DNA of 64,000 nucleotides from RYN-230 sp963844695 (lineage in GTDB: Bacteria; Actinomycetota; Actinomycetes; Streptosporangiales; Streptosporangiaceae): assembly GCA_963844695.1 (NCBI GenBank), contig CAWJPL010000002.1:372001-436000 (forward strand), written 5' to 3'. The translations under genes and the position numbers were made by a program. Below the pieces are notes generated by a model. That model was not told the DNA's origin. It saw only the letters and a list, made by a program, of their open reading frames with translations, and ran no database searches. Below are positions 19,937 to 27,298 of this stretch, one piece after another. The first letter of the stretch is position 1. Each line of letters opens with the position of its first letter.

Positions 19937-20682
19937 ACGACTCGCCCACCGTGCTCGTGCACGCCGAAGGCTTGCGGAAGGACTACGGCAGCGGCGAGGG
20001 CCTGGTGCGCGCGCTCGACCTGGTCGACCTCGAGGTGAGTCGCGGCGAGGCCGTGGCGGTGATGGGTCCGAGCGGCTGCGGCAAATCGACACTGCTCCAC
20101 CTGATCGGCGGGCTCGATCGCCCGAGCGCCGGTCAGCTGTCGGTCGCGGGGCGACGCGTCGGCGAGCTCTCCGAACGCGCCCTCGCGTACCTGCGCCGCG
20201 ACGAGATCGGATTCGTCTTCCAGGCGTTCCAGCTGATGGACGAGCTCACCGCGCAGGAGAACATCGAGCTGCCCGCGCTCCTCGCGGGTTATTCGCCGAA
20301 CGAGGCTCGCGCGCGCGCCACCGCGCTGCTCGAACAAGTCGGCCTCGCCGATCGCGCCCGACACCTTCCCTCGATGCTGTCCGGGGGCCAGCGCCAGCGC
20401 GTGGCGATCGCGCGAGCACTCATCAACGATCCGCAGATCGTGCTGGCGGACGAGCCAACCGGCAACTTGGACAGCGCTTCGGCGTTCGACGTGCTTTCGC
20501 TGCTGGAGGACTTGCACGCCGAGGGTTTGACCCTGGTGATCGTCACTCACGACGAGCGGATCGCGACGACCGCGGACCGCTTGATCTCAATGCGCGACGG
20601 AGCGTTTGTTGACGAGACGCGGTTGACCGGCGGGTCACGGGGAAACCTCAGCACCTTCGCGGAATGGGAGCACCTCGGGTGA
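19933..20682 (+). CDS. ABC transporter ATP-binding protein (MacB/LolD type)
   Basis: A 249-residue ABC ATPase. Walker A 'GPSGCGKS' lies at 45-52, with 'LSGGQRQRVAIARAL' and Walker B 'IVLADEPTGNLDS' downstream. It pairs with the FtsX-like permease that starts inside its stop codon. Codon choice (more TCG, CTC and CGA/CGC, lower GC) differs somewhat from neighbouring genes, which hints at separate ancestry. The ATG at 19933 overlaps the stop of the preceding remnant. Confidence 0.93.
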   Translation: MNDSPTVLVHAEGLRKDYGSGEGLVRALDLVDLEVSRGEAVAVMGPSGCGKSTLLHLIGGLDRPSAGQLSVAGRRVGELSERALAYLRRDEIGFVFQAFQLMDELTAQENIELPALLAGYSPNEARARATALLEQVGLADRARHLPSMLSGGQRQRVAIARALINDPQIVLADEPTGNLDSASAFDVLSLLEDLHAEGLTLVIVTHDERIATTADRLISMRDGAFVDETRLTGGSRGNLSTFAEWEHLG

Positions 20683-22364
20683 GACCGAAGGGGAACGTCA
20701 CGAACCAGCCGCGACCTTCGCGCCGCACGGGCGGAGTGAAGGGGCGCGCCCTGCTGCTCTTTCGTCTCGCCCGGCAAGACATCCGGCATCACTTCGCCCA
20801 GGCGATTCTGCTCGTCGTCGCGATCGCCGTCGCGACCGCCACGCTCACCATGGCTTTCGCGCTGAACGGCGTGAACAGCAACCCCTACCAGCAGACCAAG
20901 GCAGCGACGAAGGGGCCCGACGTGGTGGCCCAGACCTCCGGAAAGCCGGGTTCCCCGAACACCAGCGTGACGTCGCCGGCGGGCGTCGCCGCTCTGGTGG
21001 CGCTGAACCACGCCCGAGGGGTCGAGGCCCACGGCGGCCCCTATCCGATGGCGAGCGCCGTCATGCACAGCCCGGGCGTCGTCACCGAGGCGTCCGTCGA
21101 AGGACGTCAGCCTGGCGTGGCCGCGGTTGACCAGCCCAAAGTGACGGACGGGACGTGGATCCGGTCTGGGGGGGTGGTGGTCGAGCGGGCCTTCGCCCAG
21201 GCCGCCAACCTGCGTCTCGGCCAGGCAATCACGCTGAACGGCCGCCCCTTCCAGGTGGTCGGCTTCGCAGTCTCGACGGCGTTCGACGGCTTCCCGGGTA
21301 TCAGCCTGATCTGGGCCACCGAAGCGGCGGCGCGCGGCCTGGCCACCAGGGCGGCCCCGCTGACCTACTACTCGAACCTCAAGCTGTCGGACGCGTCACC
21401 ACGCGCGGTCGCCGCGTTCGTGAACGCCAATACCAGCAACAACGCGTCATCCCCGTTCCTCACCTCATGGACCGTGACCGCCGATCAAGACAGCAGCTTC
21501 CTGCGCAACGACCAGGCCGTGCTCTTTACCGGCACCGTGCTGCTCGGCCTGCTCGCGCTCGCGAGCGTGGCCGTCCTGGTCGGGGGCCGCCTGGCGGAAG
21601 GCACCCGGCGGGTCGGACTCTTGAAGGCCGTCGGCGGCACGCCGGACCTGGTCGCGGCGACCTTCCTGGCTGAGAACCTGTTCCTGGCGCTCGTCGCGGC
21701 CCTCGTCGGCCTGCTGGCCGGCTGGCGTGCCGCCCCGCTCCTCTCCAAGCCCGAAGCCGAACTCGTCGGTACTCCGGGAGCCCCGCCGCTCACGCTCGTC
21801 ACGGTCGTCGCAGCCGTCGGCGTGGCGCTCGCCGTCGCGCTCGCGTTGACGCTCGTTCCCGCGATCCGTGCGGCGCGGATGAGCACGGTCAGGGCTCTCG
21901 CCGACGCGCCTCGCCTGCCGAGGCGGCGGGACTCGCTGATACGGCTTTCAAGGAAGCTGCCCGTGCCGGCGCTGTTCGGGCTGCGCCTCGTCGCCCGCCG
22001 GCCACGGCGCGCCCTCCTCAGCGCGGCGAGCGTCACCGTGACGGTCATGGGGCTCGTCGCCGCGCTCGCCATCCACGCCGGCGTCGACAACAGGCTCTCT
22101 CACTCCGGGAGCTCGGGCGGGCTTGTCAACCCGGACATCCCCCGGGCGGAGCAGGTGCTGACCGTCCTCACGATCCTGCTGGTCACCCTGGCGGTCCTTA
22201 CTGCGATCTTCACCGCCTTGGCGACGGTCCTCGACGCGAGACGCGCCTCCGCAGTGACGCTGACGCTGGGGGCGACACCGCAGCAAGTCCGAGCCGGGCT
22301 GGCCATGACGCAGGTCATCCCCGCGCTGCCCGGCGCGATCCTCGGCCTGCCACTCGCGGTCTGA
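20679..22364 (+). CDS. FtsX-like ABC transporter permease, C-terminally truncated
   Basis: A 561-residue MacB/FtsX-type permease that starts at the GTG overlapping the ATPase stop. It has an N-terminal membrane segment, a large extracellular domain (about 55-265), three membrane helices, a linker 'PALFGLRLVARRPRRALLS' and the start of a second FtsX unit. It stops at 'VIPALPGAILGLPLAV', where the family normally continues through roughly two more helices. The last FtsX domain is therefore incomplete. The cargo is unknown. Confidence 0.82.
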   Translation: MRPKGNVTNQPRPSRRTGGVKGRALLLFRLARQDIRHHFAQAILLVVAIAVATATLTMAFALNGVNSNPYQQTKAATKGPDVVAQTSGKPGSPNTSVTSPAGVAALVALNHARGVEAHGGPYPMASAVMHSPGVVTEASVEGRQPGVAAVDQPKVTDGTWIRSGGVVVERAFAQAANLRLGQAITLNGRPFQVVGFAVSTAFDGFPGISLIWATEAAARGLATRAAPLTYYSNLKLSDASPRAVAAFVNANTSNNASSPFLTSWTVTADQDSSFLRNDQAVLFTGTVLLGLLALASVAVLVGGRLAEGTRRVGLLKAVGGTPDLVAATFLAENLFLALVAALVGLLAGWRAAPLLSKPEAELVGTPGAPPLTLVTVVAAVGVALAVALALTLVPAIRAARMSTVRALADAPRLPRRRDSLIRLSRKLPVPALFGLRLVARRPRRALLSAASVTVTVMGLVAALAIHAGVDNRLSHSGSSGGLVNPDIPRAEQVLTVLTILLVTLAVLTAIFTALATVLDARRASAVTLTLGATPQQVRAGLAMTQVIPALPGAILGLPLAV

Positions 22365-22398
22365 CGAGGCCGCGCCGAACCCTTATAAGAGTCTAAAC

Positions 22399-22449
22399 GG
22401 TATCTTGCGCATCGCCACTCTCTCCTCTATAAGATACTTATTGGTATCT
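22399..22449. promoter_or_regulatory. Promoter/operator region of the DHA2 exporter
   Basis: An AT-rich stretch just before the MFS gene contains a perfect inverted repeat, AGATAC-6-GTATCT (22432-22449). A further GGTATCTT half-site lies at 22399-22406. A TetR regulator is encoded right after the exporter, and this is the natural candidate operator. An AGGAG ribosome site follows at 22455-22459. Confidence 0.6.
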
Positions 22450-22465
22450 AGAGTAGGAGTCGGCT

Positions 22466-23887
22466 GTGACCCAGGCAACGGTTGAACGCGCAGCAGGTGA
22501 CGAGAGGCTGACGCCGCAGGTCCGGAACGCGTTGCTGGCGCTGATCGTCGGTGGGATCGCGGCGATCCTGGACTCGACGATGGTGACCCTGGCGCTGCAC
22601 ACGCTGGTGGTCAGCCTGCACTCCACAGACGGCACCATCCAGTGGGTCACGACCGGCTACCTGCTGGCGATGGCGGTCGCGATCCCGGTCACCGGGTGGG
22701 CCGAGAGCCGGTGGGGCGGCAAACGTGTCTGGATGGCCGCGCTGGTGCTCTTCGTCGCCGGATCGGTCCTGTGCGCCCTGTCCTGGAGCGACGTCAGCCT
22801 GATCGGCTTCCGGGTCCTGCAAGGCTTCGGCGCCGGACTGATCTTCCCGCTGATGCAGACCCTGGGCGTCAGGGCCGCGGGCGGGCGGGCCAGCAGCAAC
22901 CTGATCGCCGCGGTCAGCCTGCCGCTGGCGCTCGGCCCGATCCTCGGCCCGGTCATCGGCGGGGTCATCCTCAACTGGCTGAGCTGGCGGTGGCTCTTCC
23001 TGGTGAACGTGCCGGTGATCGCGGTCGGACTGGTGCTCGCCTGGCGGCTGCTGCCCCCCGACCGCCCAGACCCCGGCGCCGGGCGGGCGCGCCTGGACGT
23101 GATCGGGCTCGCCCTGCTCGCGCCGGCGCTCGCCGGAATCCTGCTCGGCCTCTCGAACCTCTCCGAAGACGGCGGGATCGACCACGCCGGCGTGCTCGCC
23201 CCGCTGCTGGCCGGGATCGCGCTGCTCGGCGCGTTCGCCGCCTGGGCGCTGAGCGCCAGCGACCGTCAGCCCATCGTCAACATCCGGCTGCTGCGGCTGC
23301 GGTCGCTGGGGACCGCCTGCACCGTCTTGTTCGCCGCCGGCGCAGCCATGTACGCCGGCATGTTCCTGCTCCCCCTCTACTACCAGCAGCTGCACGGCGA
23401 GACGGTGCTGCACGCCGGGCTGCTGCTCATCCCCCAGGGCGTCGGCGCGCTGGCCGCCCGCTTCGCGGTCGGCAGGCTCGTCGCCCGGTTCGGTGCCCGC
23501 CTGGTCACGATCACCAGCTTCCTGATAACAGCCGTCACGACCGTGCCGTTCGCGTTCGCCGGCCCGCACACCAGCCTGTGGCTGCTCGGCGCTGTCCTCG
23601 TGATCCGCGGCTTCGGGATCGGCACCGTGCTCGTCCCGCCGATGTCAGTGGCCTACCAGGACGTCCCGCTGGCAGGCGTCCCCCATGCCACCATGAACAC
23701 CCGCATCGCCCAGCAGGTCGGCGCCTCCTTCGGCGTCGCGATCGTCGCCGTCGCCCTCCAGTCCCTCCTCACGCACGGCGCCACCAGCGCCTTCCAGGGC
23801 GCGTTCTGGTGGGCGACCGGCATCACGGTCGCCGCGCTGATCCCCGCCCTCGCCCTCCCCGCCGCCCGGGCGGCACAACGTGACTGA
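22466..23887 (+). CDS. DHA2-family MFS drug exporter (EmrB/QacA type)
   Basis: A 473-residue transporter with about 14 membrane helices. Motifs include 'ILDSTMVTLALHTLVVSL', 'IQWVTTGYLLAMAVAIPVTG' and 'GWAESRWGGKRVWM' (motif A). Motif C appears in 'LGPILGPVIGGVILNWLSWR'. It is expected to export toxic compounds by proton antiport. The GTG at 22466 follows AGGAG. A TetR gene follows, and an inverted repeat lies upstream, so substrate-induced expression is likely. Confidence 0.92.
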   Translation: MTQATVERAAGDERLTPQVRNALLALIVGGIAAILDSTMVTLALHTLVVSLHSTDGTIQWVTTGYLLAMAVAIPVTGWAESRWGGKRVWMAALVLFVAGSVLCALSWSDVSLIGFRVLQGFGAGLIFPLMQTLGVRAAGGRASSNLIAAVSLPLALGPILGPVIGGVILNWLSWRWLFLVNVPVIAVGLVLAWRLLPPDRPDPGAGRARLDVIGLALLAPALAGILLGLSNLSEDGGIDHAGVLAPLLAGIALLGAFAAWALSASDRQPIVNIRLLRLRSLGTACTVLFAAGAAMYAGMFLLPLYYQQLHGETVLHAGLLLIPQGVGALAARFAVGRLVARFGARLVTITSFLITAVTTVPFAFAGPHTSLWLLGAVLVIRGFGIGTVLVPPMSVAYQDVPLAGVPHATMNTRIAQQVGASFGVAIVAVALQSLLTHGATSAFQGAFWWATGITVAALIPALALPAARAAQRD

Positions 23888-23948
23888 CTTGCAGCCGATC
23901 CCGGCGGCAGGTTTCAGCCGGGGGCCTCAAGGCAGCGAGAATACGGTC

Positions 23949-24665
23949 ATGGGCAGGATCCCGGCCAACGACAACAGGCAGAGCGACGGCAGCCAGAGCG
24001 ACGGCAAGCAGACCCGCCGTCGCGGCGCCGAGCTGGAAAGCGCGATCCTCGACGCCGCGTGGGAGCAGCTGATCGCTGAGGGCTACGAGCACTTCACCGT
24101 CGATACGGTCGCCGCGCGCGCCCGGACCAGCAAGCCCGTCCTCTATCGCCGCTGGAAGACCCGGGAAGACATGCTGCGCGCCACCGTCCGCCACCGCGGC
24201 GCCGCCGACCCGCCCGCCATTCCCGACACCGGCACCCTCCGCGGCGACCTTCTCGCGCTGCTCACCCAGGCCAACACCCCCCGCAACCCCATGGCCGCCC
24301 TGGTCAGCAGCATGCTCGGCAGCTACTACAACCAGACTGGCCCCACCCCGGCCGAGCTGCGCGACGCGTTTCTCAGACCACGCGGCTCCGCCGTCGGGCA
24401 GGTCGTCGACCGCGCCGTCGAGCGCGGGGAGGTCGACCCGGCCCGGCTCACCCCCCGGATCATCGATCTCCCCTTCGACCTCTTCCGCAACGAAATGATG
24501 ATGACGCTCAAGCCCGTCCCCGACCACGTCCTGCGCCAGATCGTCGACGACATCTTCATCCCTCTCGTCGCCGCGCGCCACCAGCCCGCTGACCCGCCAC
24601 GGTCGACGGGCCTGGCGGGCCCGAATGCGCAGGGGCTGGTCAGCGGGCAGAGACCAGGTAGGTAG
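23949..24665 (+). CDS. TetR-family transcriptional regulator
   Basis: A regulator of about 238 residues. After a polar N-terminal tail the helix-turn-helix is clear: 'ILDAAWEQLIAEGYEHFTVD' then 'TVAARARTSKPVLYRRWKTR'. The C-terminal half is the TetR_C ligand-binding type ('RGDLLALLTQANTP'). The ATG at 23949 is preferred; an in-frame GTG at 23880 would overlap the exporter stop and add 23 residues. It probably represses the upstream exporter gene through the GTATCT inverted repeat. Confidence 0.88.
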   Translation: MGRIPANDNRQSDGSQSDGKQTRRRGAELESAILDAAWEQLIAEGYEHFTVDTVAARARTSKPVLYRRWKTREDMLRATVRHRGAADPPAIPDTGTLRGDLLALLTQANTPRNPMAALVSSMLGSYYNQTGPTPAELRDAFLRPRGSAVGQVVDRAVERGEVDPARLTPRIIDLPFDLFRNEMMMTLKPVPDHVLRQIVDDIFIPLVAARHQPADPPRSTGLAGPNAQGLVSGQRPGR

Positions 24666-24713
24666 GCGCGTTCTGGCTGCTCGCCCCGTTCAGGGAAGTA
24701 GAGTTCGCCCATC

Positions 24714-25814
24714 ATGGTTTCCCGGCCCCTCACCCGCTCTGCCCGGCTTGCCCGCTCGGTGGCAGCCTGGGTGACTGGCCAGATCCGGGGCCAGTTCATC
24801 ACCCGGAACCGGCGGATGGCCTTCGTCCTGACCATCGCCACGGTGGCCATCGGGGTGGCGGCAGTGCACCTGTCGGAGTGGTGGTTCTCGCCGGGGCTGA
24901 TGATCTTGCCGGTGCTGGCGGGCGGGTTGCTGCTCTGGCCCCGCGCGCTGCGGATCCTGTTCGGGCTGGTCGCGGTCATGCTGTTGTATGACGGGCTGTA
25001 CCGGCGGGCCGGGGCCGGCATCATCGCCACGATCGTGGTCACCGCGCTGTTCGCCGACGCGCTGGCCCGGACCAGGTGGAAGCTCGGGGTGCAGGGGCTG
25101 CGCGGGGACCGGATGCTGATTGAGCTGCGGGACCGGATCCGGGCTCAGGCCAAGCTGCCGGAGTTGCCCGCCGGCTGGCAGTCCGCCGCGGTTCTCCGCC
25201 CGGCCGGGGGCTCGTCGTTCGGCGGGGACTTCCTGGTCTCGTCGTGTGACGGGAAGACCCTGGAGGTCGCGCTCGTCGACGTATCCGGCAAAGGCGTGGA
25301 CGCGGGGACCCGCGCGCTGCTGCTCTCCGGGGCCTTCGGCGGGCTGCTGGGGTCGGTGCCGCAGGGCGAGTTCCTCGGCGCGTGCAACTCCTACCTGCGC
25401 CGGGGCCCGTCCGTCGAGGGCTTCGTGACCGCGGCGCACCTGGCCCTGGATCTGGCCACTGGTGAGTACATGCTGGCCTCCGCCGGGCATCCGCCGCCCG
25501 CCCAGTTCGACGCGGGCAGCGGGATCTGGAAGCTGACGCAGGCGCGCGGCATCGTGCTGGGGGTGGTCCCGGACCCGCGGGCCTTGCCGGTGCATGGTGC
25601 CCTGCGGCCCGGGGATGCCCTGATGCTCTACACGGACGGCCTGGTGGAGGCGCCCGGCCAGGACATCGACGCAGGCACGGACCGGCTGCTGGGGGAGGCG
25701 AACCGGCTGGTCGCGTCCGGCTTCCGGAACGCCGCGACCGAGCTGGTCCGGGTGGTCAAGGCCGGTGGCGGCGGATCCGACGACTGCGCGCTGGTACTGA
25801 TCTGGCGGACGTAA
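24714..25814 (+). CDS. Membrane PP2C-type (SpoIIE) serine/threonine phosphatase
   Basis: A 366-residue protein. About three membrane helices (33-120) are followed by a SpoIIE/PP2C domain. Metal-site motifs are visible in 'GGDFLVSSCDGKTLEVALVD' with 'VSGKGVDAG', in 'LYTDGLVEAPG' and in the C-terminal 'GGGSDDCALVLIW'. Such phosphatases usually act on anti-anti-sigma or other partner-switch proteins. It converges on the conservon genes, but no sigma-factor genes lie nearby. Confidence 0.88.
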   Translation: MVSRPLTRSARLARSVAAWVTGQIRGQFITRNRRMAFVLTIATVAIGVAAVHLSEWWFSPGLMILPVLAGGLLLWPRALRILFGLVAVMLLYDGLYRRAGAGIIATIVVTALFADALARTRWKLGVQGLRGDRMLIELRDRIRAQAKLPELPAGWQSAAVLRPAGGSSFGGDFLVSSCDGKTLEVALVDVSGKGVDAGTRALLLSGAFGGLLGSVPQGEFLGACNSYLRRGPSVEGFVTAAHLALDLATGEYMLASAGHPPPAQFDAGSGIWKLTQARGIVLGVVPDPRALPVHGALRPGDALMLYTDGLVEAPGQDIDAGTDRLLGEANRLVASGFRNAATELVRVVKAGGGGSDDCALVLIWRT

Positions 25815-25847
25815 GCCGCCGGCCCGGCTGGCTCAGGTCCGCCGGGG

Positions 25848-26477
25848 TTACCTGGCCGGCGCGTGGGCGGCCGCCGCGGCCTGCTCCTTGCGGCGGCTCA
25901 GGACCTGGAGGGCGTGCTCGACCAGGGCGATCAGGGCATCGCGGCAGGACGCCCGCTGGCGTGCGTCACACAAGACCACCGGGACGCCGGGATCCAGGTC
26001 CAGCGCGGACCTGACCGCTTCGGTGCGATACCGCCGCGCCCCGTCGAAGCAGTTCACTCCCACCACGAACGGGATGCCGCGCTGCTCGAAGTAGTCCAGG
26101 GACGGGAAGCAGTCAGCCAGCCGCCGGGTATCGGCCATGACGATCGCGCCCAGCGCCCCGCGGGCCAGCTCGTCCCACATGAACCAGAACCGTTCCTGGC
26201 CTGGCGTGCCGAACAGGTAGATGACCAGGTTCTCGCGGATGGTGATTCGCCCGAAGTCCAGGGCCACGGTGGTGGTGCTCTTGCGCTCCACCCCGTCGAG
26301 CCGGTCCACCGCCGCGCCCGGCTCGCTCAGCGGCTCCTCGGTGCGCAACGGCCGGATTTCGGTCAGTGACCCGACCAGGGTGGTCTTGCCCACCCCGAAA
26401 CCACCGGCGATAAGGATCTTGATGGTGACCGGCATGTGACCCGGGCGGCCGGCCCGGTCAGAGGCGGCGGAGTCCAT
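25848..26477 (-). CDS. cvnD: Conservon GTPase (CvnD-type, Ras-like)
   Basis: A 209-residue small GTPase-like protein. The P-loop is 'GGFGVGKTT' (about 25-33). The switch region 'FGTPGQERFWFMWDELA' and the guanine-specificity-like 'VGVNCFDG' are present. It is the last gene of a minus-strand conservon; its ATG at 26477 lies inside the end of the DUF742 gene. In Streptomyces such proteins form a membrane complex resembling a eukaryotic G-protein relay. Confidence 0.92.
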   Translation of the reverse strand: MDSAASDRAGRPGHMPVTIKILIAGGFGVGKTTLVGSLTEIRPLRTEEPLSEPGAAVDRLDGVERKSTTTVALDFGRITIRENLVIYLFGTPGQERFWFMWDELARGALGAIVMADTRRLADCFPSLDYFEQRGIPFVVGVNCFDGARRYRTEAVRSALDLDPGVPVVLCDARQRASCRDALIALVEHALQVLSRRKEQAAAAAHAPAR

Positions 26478-26832
26478 CGACGACCTCCTTCAGGATCTGC
26501 ACGTCCGGTAGCCGGGCCGGCGGGATGGGATGATGAATCGCCACGAGAGAACGTTCCTGCAGGTCACCCAGCAGGATACGGACTACCCCCAGCGGCAGGT
26601 CGAGATCAGCCGCGAGGTCCGCGACCGAGGCGGGCAGCCGGCAGAGGCGGAGCACCGCGATGTGCTCCGGATCCAGGGTCGCCGGATCCAACTGCACCCC
26701 GCGCACCGCCGTGATGATCGCGATCAGGTCGAGGGTTTCCCCGCTAGGCCGGGTCCGGCCCCGGGTGAGCGCATACGGCCGTACGACCGGGCCAGCCTCC
26801 TCGTCCAGCCAGTGATCGTCGGGCGACGGCAT
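26458..26832 (-). CDS. cvnC: DUF742 protein (CvnC-type)
   Basis: A 124-residue DUF742 protein with the pattern 'VVRPYALTRGRTRPSGETLD' and the winged-helix-like 'DLAADLDLPLGVVRILLGDL'. It overlaps the GTPase gene by 20 bases and follows the roadblock gene after 7 bases. This family is the third member of conservons and probably adapts the GTPase to the kinase-like sensor. Confidence 0.92.
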   Translation of the reverse strand: MPSPDDHWLDEEAGPVVRPYALTRGRTRPSGETLDLIAIITAVRGVQLDPATLDPEHIAVLRLCRLPASVADLAADLDLPLGVVRILLGDLQERSLVAIHHPIPPARLPDVQILKEVVDGLRRL

Positions 26833-26839
26833 GCCCGGA

Positions 26840-27283
26840 TCAGTCCGTGGCCTCCCCGGCCGTGCCCGGCCGGGGGTTCACCGACAGGTGCTGACCCACT
26901 CGCTTGACCAGGATCGCCATCTCGTAGGCGACCAGGCCGGCGTCCGCGCTGGCCGGACTCAGCACCGCGAGGCAGCTGCCCTCACCCGCCGAGGTCACGA
27001 ACAGGAAAGCCGTATCCATCTCCACGATGGTCTGCCGGACATAGCCCCCGCCGAAGTGGCGGCCGGCCCCCCGGGCCAGGCTCTGGAACCCGGACGCCAC
27101 GGCGGCCAGGTGTTCCGCGTCCTCCCGGGTCAGCGCGCTCGACGCGGCGATGGCCAGGCCGTCCCGGGACAGGATCACCGCCTTGTTCACGTCGGGGACT
27201 CGCATCACCAGGTCATCAAGCAGCCAGTCCAGGTCGCTGGCCGAACCAGCCCGTACGCCCTTCTCCTGCTCTGCCGCGCTCAT
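26840..27283 (-). CDS. cvnB: Roadblock/LC7 domain protein (CvnB-type)
   Basis: A 147-residue roadblock/LC7 protein. 'DLDWLLDDLVMRVPDVNKAV' and 'LSRDGLAIAASSALTREDAE' mark the fold. Such proteins regulate the neighbouring Ras-like GTPase, probably as a dimer. It starts 15 bases after the sensor gene stop. Confidence 0.93.
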   Translation of the reverse strand: MSAAEQEKGVRAGSASDLDWLLDDLVMRVPDVNKAVILSRDGLAIAASSALTREDAEHLAAVASGFQSLARGAGRHFGGGYVRQTIVEMDTAFLFVTSAGEGSCLAVLSPASADAGLVAYEMAILVKRVGQHLSVNPRPGTAGEATD

Positions 27284-27298
27284 CTCTCCCCCTTGCCA

